NCBI RefSeq assembly: GCF_013778455.1 | Contig: NZ_JACEHE010000009.1 | Span: forward strand, 186,001-250,000 | DNA from: Streptomyces himalayensis subsp. himalayensis | GTDB lineage: Bacteria; Actinomycetota; Actinomycetes; Streptomycetales; Streptomycetaceae | Length of the DNA: 64,000 bases | Direction of reading: 5' to 3' | Part shown: piece by piece, positions 1 through 9,886 of the stretch | Numbering within the stretch: the first letter of the stretch is position 1 | Layout: every line of letters starts with the position of its first letter | The notes under the pieces: generated by a model | Seen by the model: the letters and a program-made list of their open reading frames with translations, nothing else | Told to the model about the DNA's origin: nothing | Database searches by the model: none | Program-made: the position numbers and the translations under genes

Positions 1-226
1 TAGAGCTACTGACGGCGAGGAAGGTCGAACGACGTTCCGCCTCGTAGGACCCCGTTTGGCGCTCCTGGCGTCGCAGTAGCCCCGTCGCAATGGTGGGGGC
101 CGGGTCTGCATGGCGCGGACCCGGCCCTCGCGTACATCTGCTGCTCTGGGAAGAACAGGCAGCGGTCGGCCTCGACCGAAGGCGTCTCTGTTTCAGGCTC
201 TTATCAGTGCTGGTCAGGCCCTGAGG
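1..226. other. window edge, no gene seen
   Basis: I see no convincing gene in this stretch. The short reading frames here lack Streptomyces codon bias and a plausible ribosome site. The only structure is the hairpin annotated at 97-127. Confidence 0.5.
97..127. terminator. hairpin, probable terminator
   Basis: GGGCCGGGTC (97-106) pairs perfectly with GACCCGGCCC (118-127) across an 11-nt loop. It lies 100 nt past the stop of the minus-strand gene ending at 227. It could serve that gene or one beyond the left edge. There is no T-run, as is usual in Streptomyces. Confidence 0.5.
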
Positions 227-727
227 TCAGCCCTGCCGGAACAGCTCCGCCGGCAGGGGCTTCAGCAGGGCGTACAGATCGTCCGTGATCGGCCGGTCCC
301 AGGCGGCGATCGTCACGAGCACACCGTCGCTGCGGTCGAACTGCACGCAGGAGATCCGGCTCTCGGACAGCTTCAGGCGACGGACGATCAAGAGGTTGTC
401 GCCCTGCATCACCGGCATGTCCTCGGTGTCGAGGACGGTGACCTCTTCGTCGTTCTCCAGCGCCAGCAGCAGCTGCGCGACCTCGAACGGGATCTGCCCC
501 TCGGCGGTCTCACGGGCCGGCGAGTCCTCGGGCAGATTGCCGATGATCATCGCGGGGCCGCGGCCGCCGAACAGGTCGTACCGCAGGAACACGCCCTGGC
601 AGCTGCCGTCCGGTGCGGGCAGCAGGCCCGCGCCGAGATTGCCAGGCCAGTCGCCCGGGTCCATGGCCAGGACGTCGAAGTCCGGACCCGCGGGTGTGGC
701 GGCGCTGCGGCGGCGGAGGAAGGACAT
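227..727 (-). CDS. conserved hypothetical protein, 166 aa
   Basis: I do not recognise a named domain. The frame stays open upstream to 994, but the extension runs through a tandem repeat and reads as repetitive Arg/Ser/Pro sequence. I therefore start at the ATG giving MSFLRRRSAATP. The protein is soluble and acidic, with a stretch around 'LLLALENDEEVTVLDTED' (about residues 90-107) and no signal peptide or membrane segment. It is divergent from the leucine-rich-repeat gene, with the 34-bp repeat array between them. It looks real by codon bias, but its function is unknown. Confidence 0.7.
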   Translation of the reverse strand: MSFLRRRSAATPAGPDFDVLAMDPGDWPGNLGAGLLPAPDGSCQGVFLRYDLFGGRGPAMIIGNLPEDSPARETAEGQIPFEVAQLLLALENDEEVTVLDTEDMPVMQGDNLLIVRRLKLSESRISCVQFDRSDGVLVTIAAWDRPITDDLYALLKPLPAELFRQG

Positions 728-776
728 GCGGCCATGGTACGTGTCCGCGGCGGCTTTGCGGCGGCGGGGGCTGAGC

Positions 777-946
777 CGGGTGAACGCGGCTCGGCCGTGG
801 TGGGCAAGGGCGGGTGACCGTGGCTCGGCCCTGGTAGGCGAGGCCGGGTGAGGTGGCTCTGCGGCTTGTGGGCATGATCGGGTGAGGTGGCTCTGCCGCT
901 CGTTGGCAGGATCGGGTGACGTGGCTCTGTCGTGGTGCGTTAGTAC
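777..946. repeat. five tandem copies of a 34-bp repeat
   Basis: Units begin with CGGGTG at 777, 811, 845, 879 and 913, a constant 34-bp spacing. Copies 3 and 4 are the most alike (CGGGTGAGGTGGCTCTGC...). Outer copies diverge. The array fills the region between two divergently transcribed genes, so it sits where their promoters should be. Confidence 0.85.
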
Positions 947-986
947 GTGTGCATGACCCATGGATGCCCGGAACGGAGCAGTTGCC

Positions 987-1736
987 GTGACCATGAATGA
1001 TCACGAGGGCGTGGCAGACGAGAGCGCCCTCACGTACTGGCGGGCCGGGCTGGACACGGTTCCCGACGAGGTTTGGCTCCATCCGGATCTCACGGTTCTG
1101 CTGCTGCCGGACAACGCTCTCACTCACATCCCCGCTCGCATCGGCACGCTCAAGGCACTGCACACCCTGGACCTGGGCCACAACAGGCTCACCCGTGTCC
1201 CGGACGAGCTGGGTGAGCTCGTGGGTCTTGACCGGTTCCTGTATCTGCACGACAACGAACTCGGCTCGCTCCCGGACTCTTTGTGTCGTCTGACCCGGCT
1301 GGCGTATCTGAACGTCGGCGAGAACGCTCTCACGGAGCTGCCCGAGTCGCTGGGCTCGATGAGGGATCTGGTGGAGCTCCGGGCTCAGCACAACCGGCTG
1401 ACCGCGCTGCCTCCTTCGATCGGTGGGCTGGCGTCTCTGCGGGAGCTCTGGCTGCGCGGCAACCGCCTCAGAGCGCTCCCCGATTCCGTACGACACCTGC
1501 AGGCGCTGCGTGAACTGGAGCTGCGCGAGAACGCCTTCACGGCTGTGCCGGAGGCGCTGCGCGGCCTGCCGCTGCTGCGGCGGCTCGATCTGCGCAGCAA
1601 CCGATTGCGCGAGCTGCCCGGCTGGCTCGCCGAGCTGCCCGCGCTGGAGAAGCTGGACCTGCGGTGGAACGACGTCGAGGTCCCGCGCGATGTGCTGCGG
1701 GACCTCGAGCGAAGGGGCTGCGTGGTATTGCGCTGA
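987..1736 (+). CDS. leucine-rich repeat protein
   Basis: The protein of about 249 residues is nearly all leucine-rich repeats. Roughly eight units of about 23 residues match LxxLxLxxNxLxxLPxxlxxL, for example 'LHTLDLGHNRLTRVPDEL' and 'LRRLDLRSNRLRELPGWL'. LRR domains are protein-binding scaffolds. No enzymatic domain, signal peptide or membrane anchor is visible, so it is probably a cytoplasmic adaptor. GGAG at 975-978 fits a GTG start at 987. ATG 993 (MNDHEG) is also possible, and the frame opens at ATG 960. It is monocistronic and converges on the UspA gene. Confidence 0.85.
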   Translation: MTMNDHEGVADESALTYWRAGLDTVPDEVWLHPDLTVLLLPDNALTHIPARIGTLKALHTLDLGHNRLTRVPDELGELVGLDRFLYLHDNELGSLPDSLCRLTRLAYLNVGENALTELPESLGSMRDLVELRAQHNRLTALPPSIGGLASLRELWLRGNRLRALPDSVRHLQALRELELRENAFTAVPEALRGLPLLRRLDLRSNRLRELPGWLAELPALEKLDLRWNDVEVPRDVLRDLERRGCVVLR

Positions 1737-1842
1737 GCGCCCGGACCGGACGGCACACGGCCGGAGCATTCGCGACCTACCGCCCGGCTGGCCGCATCGG
1801 GCCACTGCTGCCACCGCGCCGCCCGCTCTGTCGGAACAGCGC

Positions 1843-2763
1843 TCAGTCGCCGTCCTCCGCCGCGGGCGGCACCACCGCCACCGGGCTCGCCGCGTGCAGC
1901 AGCACCGCGTGCGTGACCGAGCCGAGCATCCGGGCGGGCTGGAGCAGCCGCCGGCGGTGGCGGCCCACCGCCACCAGGTCGGCGTCCTTGGATGCGGCGA
2001 CGACATGGCCGGCCGCGTCACCGCCCAACACGGACACGTCCACCCTCACGTCCGGGTGTTCCTTGCGGTGGGCGGCGAGGACGTCGTTCAGCAGACGGTG
2101 CGTGTCGGCTTCCACCGCGTCCTTGTCGACGAGGGACATCGCCGCGAAGTCGGTGGGCACCGACCAGGCGTAGACGGGCCAGGGATAGGCGGAGACCACC
2201 TGGAGGCGGGCGCTGCGGCGGGCGGCCGCCTCGAATGCGAAGGCCAGGGCCTGGGTGTCGGGCGAGTCCGCGGAGACGCCGATCACGATGCGCGGGCCGG
2301 GCTCGGCCGGGCCGGCGGCCTCCCCGTGCACCTCGCGTCCAGGGCGCGGCACCACCACGACCGGGCAGGCGGCGTCACGTGCGGTGGCGATCCCGTTCGA
2401 GCCGAGCAGCAGGCTGGCGAAGCCGCCACGGCCGCGTGAGCCGAGCACGATCAGTTGGGCGTTGGAGCTGAGCTCCGGTAGTACGACCGAGGGCGCGCCG
2501 TCCAGCGTGAGGTACTCGACGGGAGGTAGACCCTCTCGTCCCGCGAGTGAGGCGCGGACCTGGTCCACGACCTGATCGCCCTGCGGGGCCGGGGGCAGGG
2601 GCATCACCACCATGGCGCCGGGCCGTGTCCACTCGGTGTACTGCCGCACGTGCACGACCCGCAGCGGCGCGTCGCGCAGCCGTGCCTCCGAAAGGGCCCA
2701 CTCCAGGGCGCGCAGGCTGTCTTCCGATCCGTCGACTGCCGCGATGACGGGCAGGGTGCTCAT
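1843..2763 (-). CDS. universal stress protein (UspA family), two domains
   Basis: The 306-residue protein carries two tandem Usp folds (about residues 1-145 and 155-300). Each starts with the strand typical of the family ('PVIAAVDGSEDSLRAL' and 'RIVIGVSADSPDTQAL'). Each ends with an ATP-binding type loop ('VLGSRGRGGFASLLLGSNG' in the first; 'AVGRHRRRLLQPARMLGS' in the second, more degenerate). Two-domain Usps are common in actinobacteria and bind ATP or help in dormancy and stress survival. I start at ATG 2763; the frame opens nine codons earlier but MSTLPVIAAVDGS is the conserved start. Confidence 0.9.
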   Translation of the reverse strand: MSTLPVIAAVDGSEDSLRALEWALSEARLRDAPLRVVHVRQYTEWTRPGAMVVMPLPPAPQGDQVVDQVRASLAGREGLPPVEYLTLDGAPSVVLPELSSNAQLIVLGSRGRGGFASLLLGSNGIATARDAACPVVVVPRPGREVHGEAAGPAEPGPRIVIGVSADSPDTQALAFAFEAAARRSARLQVVSAYPWPVYAWSVPTDFAAMSLVDKDAVEADTHRLLNDVLAAHRKEHPDVRVDVSVLGGDAAGHVVAASKDADLVAVGRHRRRLLQPARMLGSVTHAVLLHAASPVAVVPPAAEDGD

Positions 2764-2924
2764 GGTTCCTCGTCTCCGGCACTGTGCCACGTTCGACCAG
2801 TTCCTCGGTGCCAGACTCGCTCAGGCGAATACCCGAGAAAAGGGCCAAAGGTCACATGTCCGGAGAAATCGATGATCCATGAGCGCCCTGCCGTGGTGTG
2901 CGCCGACATTTCGCGTGTCGGCCC

Positions 2925-3170
2925 TCAGGTGAGGTCGAACTCCCCTTCCCGCGCGCCCAGCACAAAAGCCCCCCACTCGGCCGGAGTGAAGATCAGAGTC
3001 GGACTCTCCGGGCGGCCGCTGTTGCGCATCGCGATGAATCCCTCCACGAAAGCGATCTCGACGTCCCCCATCCCCCGGCTGCTGGAGCGCCACTCGGCGC
3101 CGCTCAGGTCCAGCTGCTCCGGCTTCTCCCAGCCCGCACGCGGATGCTGCGTGATGGTGCTCTCGGCCAC
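2925..3170 (-). CDS. DUF397 domain protein
   Basis: The 81-residue protein is a full DUF397 domain: 'EWRSSSRG' near residue 27, 'VEIAFVEGFIAMRNS' and the terminal 'FTPAEWGAFVLGAREGEFD'. In Streptomyces these small proteins usually sit beside an XRE-type helix-turn-helix regulator and act in development or as antitoxin-like partners. No such regulator is adjacent here, so it appears to be an orphan copy. The function of DUF397 itself is poorly known. Confidence 0.88.
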   Translation of the reverse strand: MAESTITQHPRAGWEKPEQLDLSGAEWRSSSRGMGDVEIAFVEGFIAMRNSGRPESPTLIFTPAEWGAFVLGAREGEFDLT

Positions 3171-3275
3171 GTCCCTGCTCCTCCCGGTTCGTCGTCCGCG
3201 GCCAGACTAGCGAGCGGTTCGGGCGCCGGACAGGCCACCGGCGGGGACGTGGCCGCATCCGGCCCGCCGGTCCGC

Positions 3276-4456
<1,181 letters not shown>

Positions 4457-4460
<4 letters not shown>

Positions 4461-5521
4461 CGCGGGTCTCCCTCCAGTACGGCGACGAGGTTCTGCTGCA
4501 GGCACGGGCCGGACGTGGCGTGGGCGAGCGCGCGGTCGGAGTCGCCGCGGTGGATGCGTGCGGCGGCCTCGCCGATCCGGATGAGGCCGGCGGCCATCAC
4601 GGGGTTGGCTGAGAGGGCTCCGCCCGACGGGTTGACGTTCACCGTGTCGTCGAGCCTGAGCGCCTTGCGCAGCACCACCTCCTGAGAAGAGAAGGGCGCG
4701 TGCAACTCCGCTGTGTCCACCGGCCGCTCGAAGGCCCCGGCACGCTCCGCGGCCAGCCGTGTCGACGGCGAGTCCGTGAGGTCCCGTACGCCCAGGCTGT
4801 GCGCCTCGATGCGGTGGTCGATCCCGCGGATCCAGGCGGGCCGCTCGCACAGGTCGCGGGCCCGGTCGCCCGCGGCGAGAATCACGGCCGCCGCCCCGTC
4901 ACCCACGGGGGGACAGTCCCCGGTACGCAGGGGACGTACGACGTACTCGCCCGGGGGACGCGCACCGGACAGCTGGGCGTGCGGGTTGTCAGCGGCGGCT
5001 GTGCGGCTGCGCGCGGCGACGCCCGCGAGAGCCCTCTCATCCGTGTCCCCGGCATCGATCAGCGCCTGAGCCTGCAGAGCCGCGAGGGCCACCGAGTCCG
5101 GCCACAGCGGTGCCACGTAGTACGGGTCGAGCTGGCGGGTCAGCACGTCCCGCACGGACCCGGGCGACGACTTGCCGTATGAGTACACGAGTGCGGTGTC
5201 GGCCTCGCCGGTCAGCAGCTTGATCCATGCCTCGTACAGCGCCCAGGCACCGTCCATCTCGACGTGCGACTCGGAGATGGGCGGCCAGGCGCCGACGCCG
5301 TCGAGCGCCATGGTGAACGAGAAGGCACGGCCGGCGAGGTAGTCGCTGGAGCCGGAGCAGGTGAAGCCGATGTCGCTGGTCCTGAGGCCGGTGCGGTCCA
5401 GAACCTCGTGCAGCACCGGCATGAGCATCTCGACCTCGGAGAGCTCGTCGGTCGTGCGCAGGTGGTCGGTCTGCCCGAAGGCGACGACGGCGATCTCGCG
5501 CGTCGGTGGCATGCCTGGCAT
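4457..5521 (-). CDS. thiolase-like lipid-transfer protein, second copy
   Basis: This 354-residue protein is a second thiolase-fold Ltp protein ('IAVVAFGQTDHL' at the N-terminus, 'NPSGGALSANPVMAAG' near the C-terminus). The position of the thiolase nucleophile reads 'HVEMDGAWALY', again without Cys. Two unequal Ltp subunits next to a DUF35 protein suggest a hetero-oligomeric complex acting on an acyl-CoA side chain. It is coupled to the downstream copy by an ATGA overlap. Its ATG directly follows the TAG of the DUF35 gene. Confidence 0.85.
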
Positions 5522-6466
5522 CTAGAGCAGCTCCTTGTACGTCTCGTAGTCCGCGTCGGGTTCGCCGGTGGGCCGGTAGTGGTCCGGGTAGCGGCCGCCC
5601 TCGGTCCAGACCGGCTCCACGCGCAGGCCCATCCGCACCTGGTCGTAGGGAATGCCGGCGATGCGCCCGTGCAGGGCGAGGTCGGCGCCGTCGAGGGCGA
5701 TGTGCGCGTAGACGTACGGCACCTCGATGTCGAGGTTCTTAGCCTTGATGTTGACGATGCAGTAGGTGGTGACGGTGCCGCGGGGGCCGACCTCGACCTG
5801 TTCCGCTGTGGCGACACCGCAGGTGGGGCATGCGCCCCTCGGAGGTACGTACACCTTGCGGCAGGACGGACAGCGCTCTCCGACCGTCCGCTGCTCGGCC
5901 AAGGAGTTGATGTAGGCGGACTGGGCGCGGCCCGGCCCGTAGGTGTAGTCGAGGCGGGCGGGCGCGACGATGCCGGTCACCATCTCCTCGAACGGGCCGT
6001 CGTGCCCCGTGAGTTGCGGCGCTTGGGAACCGTCGTACGGCTCGAAGCAGGCGATGTCCGTGATGGCGCCGGAGCGTTCCGCGGCCCAGCGGATGCGGAC
6101 GCGCATGCCTGTGTGGACGGCATCGGGTCCCGGTGCGTCGAGGACGTGCAGGAGAGCGGTATCAGCGCCGTCGAGTTTCACGAGGACCCATGCGAACTGC
6201 TCCTGGAGGGGCTGGCCGCGGCGGGGCGCGGGGTTCCAGGCCCAGGTGGTGACCGTGCCGGTGGGGGCGACCTCGACGAGGTCGCGTATCTCCTCGGCGG
6301 TCACGGGGTCGTACTCGACGGGAGGCACCAGGGTTCTGCCGTCGGCGGTCTTGACGCCGAGGACGACGCGTTCGCGCAACCCGGTGAGGAAAGCGCTCTG
6401 GACGGGACCGAGGGAGCGGGTGAAGGGGAACTCAAGGACGAGAGGGGCTTTGAGGACTTCGGGCAC
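5522..6466 (-). CDS. double DUF35 / OB-fold acyl-CoA-binding protein (Rv3521-like)
   Basis: The 314-residue protein contains two DUF35 modules. The N-terminal one (about 15-150) has lost the zinc-ribbon cysteines. The C-terminal one (about 180-300) keeps CPSCRKVYVPPRGACPTC, a four-Cys zinc ribbon followed by an OB fold ('GTVTTYCIVNIKAKNL'). DUF35 proteins pair with thiolase-like Ltp enzymes and help bind acyl-CoA substrates, as ChsH2 does with Ltp2. The position directly before two Ltp genes fits such a complex. The start at 6466 gives the conserved-looking MPEVLKAPLVLEFPF. Confidence 0.85.
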   Translation of the reverse strand: MPEVLKAPLVLEFPFTRSLGPVQSAFLTGLRERVVLGVKTADGRTLVPPVEYDPVTAEEIRDLVEVAPTGTVTTWAWNPAPRRGQPLQEQFAWVLVKLDGADTALLHVLDAPGPDAVHTGMRVRIRWAAERSGAITDIACFEPYDGSQAPQLTGHDGPFEEMVTGIVAPARLDYTYGPGRAQSAYINSLAEQRTVGERCPSCRKVYVPPRGACPTCGVATAEQVEVGPRGTVTTYCIVNIKAKNLDIEVPYVYAHIALDGADLALHGRIAGIPYDQVRMGLRVEPVWTEGGRYPDHYRPTGEPDADYETYKELL

Positions 6467-6508
6467 TGGGTCTCCTCGCGGGACGGTCGTGGTCTGCGTC
6501 GGTCTCGC

Positions 6509-7309
6509 TCAGGCGCGCCGGTAGACGGGCGGGCGCTTCTCGGCGAAGGCGCGGGCGCCCTCCTTGGCGTCGGCGGTGTCGAAGATCGGCCAGCCGCGTT
6601 CGAGTTCGGACTTCAGCCCGTCCGCCTCGGTCATCTCGGCGGTCTCGTAGACGGAGGCCTTGACCGCCTCGACGGCGAGCGGGCCGCAGGCGTTGATCTG
6701 TTCGGCGATGGCGAGAGCCCTCTCGAGCGCGGTGCCGTCGGGGACGACGTGCCCGATCAGCCCGATGCGTGCGGCCTCGTCGGCGGTGTACGGGCGGCCG
6801 GTGAGCAGCATCTCGAGAGCGTGCGTACGGGGGATCTGCCGCTGCAGGCGGACCGTGGAGCCGCCGATGGGGAAGAGGCCGCGCTTGACCTCGAAGAGCC
6901 CGAAGGTGGCGGACTCGCCGGCGACCCGGATGTCGGTGCCCTGGAGGATCTCGGTGCCGCCCGCGACGCAGTACCCCTCGACGGCGGCGATGACCGGTTT
7001 GCGGGGGCGGTGGTGGCGCAGCATCGCCTTCCAGTGCAGATCCGGGTCGGCCTTGAGCCGGTCCCTGTACTGCTGGCCCTCCATCCCCTTGCCCCCGAGC
7101 GCTTTCAGATCCATGCCGGCGCAGAACGCGCCGCCCGCGCCGGCGAGCACGACGGACCGGACCGTGTCGTCCTCGTCGGCCTCGACCCACCCGTCGTACA
7201 GGCCTACCAGCATCGGCAGTGAGAGCGCGTTCTTGGCCTCCGGCCTGTTGAGCGTGAGCACCAGTGTGGCGCCTTCCCGCTGCACGGTGAGGTGTTCCGT
7301 CCCACCCAT
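6509..7309 (-). CDS. enoyl-CoA hydratase/isomerase (EchA19-like)
   Basis: This 266-residue crotonase-fold enzyme probably hydrates an enoyl-CoA during side-chain beta-oxidation. The oxyanion-hole motif is 'GGAFCAGMDLKAL'. Both catalytic glutamates of the family are kept, one in 'VAGGTEILQGTDI' and one in 'FEVKRGLFPIGG'. I chose ATG 7309 (MGGTEHLTV) because GGAGGACGGC precedes it; the frame runs open 19 codons further. It is the first gene of a four-gene minus-strand operon (crotonase, DUF35, Ltp, Ltp). A KstR-like operator lies 23 nt upstream of the start. Confidence 0.9.
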   Translation of the reverse strand: MGGTEHLTVQREGATLVLTLNRPEAKNALSLPMLVGLYDGWVEADEDDTVRSVVLAGAGGAFCAGMDLKALGGKGMEGQQYRDRLKADPDLHWKAMLRHHRPRKPVIAAVEGYCVAGGTEILQGTDIRVAGESATFGLFEVKRGLFPIGGSTVRLQRQIPRTHALEMLLTGRPYTADEAARIGLIGHVVPDGTALERALAIAEQINACGPLAVEAVKASVYETAEMTEADGLKSELERGWPIFDTADAKEGARAFAEKRPPVYRRA

Positions 7310-7331
7310 TGCCGTCCTCCCGTCTTCAGAC

Positions 7332-7345
7332 TGAAACAGGTTGCA
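7332..7345. promoter_or_regulatory. KstR-type operator
   Basis: TGAAACAGGTTGCA matches every defined position of the published KstR consensus TnnAACnnGTTnnA. KstR is the TetR repressor of cholesterol catabolism in mycobacteria and rhodococci. The site lies in the divergent region between the crotonase operon and the acyl-CoA synthetase. No KstR gene is in the window. Confidence 0.6.
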
Positions 7346-7373
7346 GGAGGCGCGGGTCCAGTTCAATAGTTTT

Positions 7374-7388
7374 CTGACTGACAGTCAG
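7374..7388. promoter_or_regulatory. perfect 15-bp palindrome, TetR-type operator
   Basis: CTGACTG-A-CAGTCAG is a perfect inverted repeat with a one-base centre, 123 nt before the GTG start of the acyl-CoA synthetase. The flanks (TT before, ATTT after) are shared with the site at 15491-15505, which suggests one regulator for both. Confidence 0.6.
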
Positions 7389-7510
7389 ATTTCTTGTGCG
7401 AGCCCTTCCCAGTTGTGGGTGCCTCTGCTCTGATGACGGCCAGGTTCAGTGGGGTAAGCCCGATGACGGTCCCTGTTTACGGTCCTTTGATCGCCGGGTC
7501 AGGAGGAGCG

Positions 7511-9178
7511 GTGGAGTACAACCTTGCCGATCTGTTCGAGTCGGTCGTCGATGTGGTGCCCGACCGCGAGGCACTCGTGTACATCGACCACCCGGGCACC
7601 GGGGCGGAGCGCCGGCTCACCTACGCCCAGCTCGACGCGGCGGCCAACCGCATCGCCCACCATCTGATCGACAGCGGCATCCGCCCCGGCGAACACCTGG
7701 GCCTCCACCTCTACAACGGCATCGAGTACCTCCAGACTGTGCTCGGGTGCCTGAAGGCACGGGTCGTGCCGGTGAACGTCAACTACCGGTACGTGGAGGA
7801 CGAGCTGGTCTACCTCTACCGGGACGCGGACCTGGTGGCTCTCGTCTTCGACGCGGAGTTCACCGGACGTGTGGCGGTCGCGCTGCCGCGTACGGAGAAG
7901 CTGCGGCATCTCGTGCGCGTCGGCGCCCCGCCGGAGGGGGCGCCCGACGTGCCGGCGATTCCCTTCGCGGAGGCGGAGGCGTCCGGCTCCCCCGAACGTG
8001 GCTTCCCGGCCCGCTCCGCCGACGACCTGTTCATCATCTACACCGGCGGCACGACCGGGATGCCCAAAGGCGTGATGTGGCGCCAAGAGGATCTGTTCTT
8101 CTCCGGCCTTGGCGGCGGCTCACCGACCGGAGAGCCCGTGAAGAAGCCGGAGGAGATCGCCGAGCGCGTCGCGGCCGGCGGCGACGGCATCACCTTCTTC
8201 CCCACTCCCCCGCTGATGCACGGCACCTCGACGCTGACCGCGTTCATCGGCTTCAACTTCGGGCAACGCGTCGTAGTGCACCGCAAGTTCGTTCCGGAAG
8301 AAGTGCTGCGCACCATCGAGAAGGAGCGGGTCACCAGCATGTCGCTGGTGGGAGACGCGATGGTGCGACCACTGATCGACGCGCTGGTCGGCCCGATGAA
8401 GGGCACCGACTGCTCCTCCATGTTCAGCGTGTCGTCGTCGGGCGCGGTCCTGTCCGAGACCGTGCGGGAGCAGTTCCTGGCGCTCGTCCCGAACGTGATG
8501 CTGCTGAACAACTTCGGCTCCTCCGAATCCGGCTTCAACGGCACCGCGACGGCCGACTCGGGACCGGACACGGGCTTCCGGGTACGCGTCAACGCCCGTA
8601 CGCAAGTGGTGGACCCCGTGACGCACGAGCCCGTGGCGCCCGGGGACGTGGGGCGTGTCGCGCAGCGCGGCCATGTGCCTCTCGGCTACTACAACGATCC
8701 CCAGAAGACCGCCGAGACGTTCTTCCGGAAGGGTGACGAGCGGTGGGTGCTGCTCGGCGACATGGCGACGGTCGACGAGGAAGGCGTCGTCACCGTCCTC
8801 GGCCGGGGCTCGCAGTGCATCAACACGGGCGGTGAGAAGGTCTATCCGGAGGAGGTCGAGCAGGCGCTCAAGGCCCATCCGGATGTGTACGACGCGCTGG
8901 TGGCCGGCGTGCCGGATACGAAGTGGGGCAACCATGTGGCGGCCGTGGTGCAGCTGCGCGAGGGTGCGGCACGGCCCTCCTTGAACGACATCCAGGCCCA
9001 CTGCCGTGCCCGTCTCGCGGGTTACAAGATCCCCCGCCAGCTGGTGCTCACGGACCGGATCCAGCGTTCACCGAGCGGCAAGGCGGACTATCGGTGGGCG
9101 CGGGCGGTGGCGGCGGAGGGGGCCGCGGCGGGAGGCGCGGCGGGGGCCGCGGCAGGAGGCGCGGCGGGGGGCGAGTAG
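7511..9178 (+). CDS. acyl-CoA synthetase (FadD19/FadD17 clade)
   Basis: The enzyme adenylates a carboxylic acid and transfers it to CoA. It is 555 residues from GTG 7511. Signature motifs are all present: ATP loop 'YTGGTTGMPKGVMW', A5 motif 'NFGSSESG', hinge 'GRGSQCINTGGEKVYPEE' and the C-terminal 'SPSGKADYRWA' with its catalytic Lys. The closest family I recognise is FadD19, steroid-24-oyl-CoA ligase of branched sterol side chains, with related FadD17 and FadD3. AGGAGG at 7502-7507 favours GTG 7511 over ATG 7463 or 7394. The last 20 residues are an Ala/Gly run that may be a recent extension. It is divergent from the crotonase-Ltp operon. Confidence 0.88.
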   Translation: MEYNLADLFESVVDVVPDREALVYIDHPGTGAERRLTYAQLDAAANRIAHHLIDSGIRPGEHLGLHLYNGIEYLQTVLGCLKARVVPVNVNYRYVEDELVYLYRDADLVALVFDAEFTGRVAVALPRTEKLRHLVRVGAPPEGAPDVPAIPFAEAEASGSPERGFPARSADDLFIIYTGGTTGMPKGVMWRQEDLFFSGLGGGSPTGEPVKKPEEIAERVAAGGDGITFFPTPPLMHGTSTLTAFIGFNFGQRVVVHRKFVPEEVLRTIEKERVTSMSLVGDAMVRPLIDALVGPMKGTDCSSMFSVSSSGAVLSETVREQFLALVPNVMLLNNFGSSESGFNGTATADSGPDTGFRVRVNARTQVVDPVTHEPVAPGDVGRVAQRGHVPLGYYNDPQKTAETFFRKGDERWVLLGDMATVDEEGVVTVLGRGSQCINTGGEKVYPEEVEQALKAHPDVYDALVAGVPDTKWGNHVAAVVQLREGAARPSLNDIQAHCRARLAGYKIPRQLVLTDRIQRSPSGKADYRWARAVAAEGAAAGGAAGAAAGGAAGGE

Positions 9179-9237
9179 GCGGCGGAGCCCGGCTCTTGGG
9201 CACCGCCCACCGCCGCGGCCGGCTGAGGTCGGTCTTC

Positions 9238-9267
9238 GCCGGACGGGCTGATTTCAGCCCGTCCGGC
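9238..9267. terminator. perfect 14-bp hairpin, Streptomyces REP-like element
   Basis: GCCGGACGGGCTGA (9238-9251) and TCAGCCCGTCCGGC (9254-9267) form a perfect stem with a 2-nt loop 60 nt after the acyl-CoA synthetase stop. The sequence, with the following GCTTGAGGACGAG, is a motif I know from many Streptomyces intergenic regions. It acts or is used as a terminator and is also a dispersed repeat. Confidence 0.85.
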
Positions 9268-9341
9268 GCTTGAGGACGAGCCCGCCGGCCCCTCGCCTGG
9301 TGACGCCGCCGAAGCCGTGGTCTGGACGGACGGATGGGCGG

Positions 9342-9712
9342 CCGGAACGGGGACGACTCGGCGGCAGGAAACAGGGACGATTCGGACACCGGACCGGGCG
9401 CGGCTCGGCGGCCGGAACGGGGACGACTCGGCGCCAGGAAACGGGAACGGCCGGACGCCGGACCGGGGAACAGCCCAGACGCCGGAACGCGGACAGCTCA
9501 GCCACCGGAATGGGGACGGCCTCGACACCGCAACAGGAACAGCCCGCCAGACGCCGGACCGGGGACGGCCTCGACACCGCAACGGGAACAGCTCGCCGGA
9601 CCCCGGAACGCGGACAGCTCAGCCACCGGAACGGGGACGGCCCGGCCGGCCGCCAGACGCGAACAGCCCGGCCGGACGCCGGACCGGAACCGGCTCGGCG
9701 GCTGGAACGACC
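9342..9712. repeat. degenerate 21-24 bp tandem repeat array
   Basis: About 16 units resemble CCGGAACGGGGACGACTCGG. Some adjacent unit pairs recur almost exactly (ACGGCCTCGACACCGCAAC occurs twice). The array leaves all forward frames open and creates spurious 150-220 residue ORFs. Confidence 0.8.
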
Positions 9713-9882
9713 GTGATGCCTTCCCGGGTGACCATGACAAGCTCACCGTAGACGGTGGTCGTCGAGGCACGGCCGCCGAGCTGCCCGGCCAGGCGCTCGA
9801 GCAGGGCTGCGGAGACCGCGGCGAAAGGCGCTCGTCCCAAGCGGTCGACGAGCAGCCGACGAGCACTCTGCGCGCGGCTCAC
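9619..9882 (-). CDS. doubtful small protein, 87 aa
   Basis: A GTG at 9882 is preceded by GGGAG at a good distance and opens a frame reading 'VSRAQSARRLLVDRLGRAPF' and 'STTTVYGELVMVTREGITVV'. The first 55 residues look protein-like. The last 30 run into the GC-rich tandem array and end in low-complexity Arg/Gly/Pro. I recognise no family. It could be a gene whose end was overwritten by repeat expansion, or chance. Confidence 0.3.
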   Translation of the reverse strand: MSRAQSARRLLVDRLGRAPFAAVSAALLERLAGQLGGRASTTTVYGELVMVTREGITVVPAAEPVPVRRPAGLFASGGRPGRPRSGG

Positions 9883-9886
9883 GCTG

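Noticed and set aside
510..2021. 503-residue minus-strand frame
   Set aside because: It passes through the 34-bp repeat and antisense to the leucine-rich-repeat gene; the sequence is repetitive and lacks a start signal.
5264..7222. 652-residue forward frame
   Set aside because: It runs antisense to the Ltp, DUF35 and crotonase genes and has no domain.
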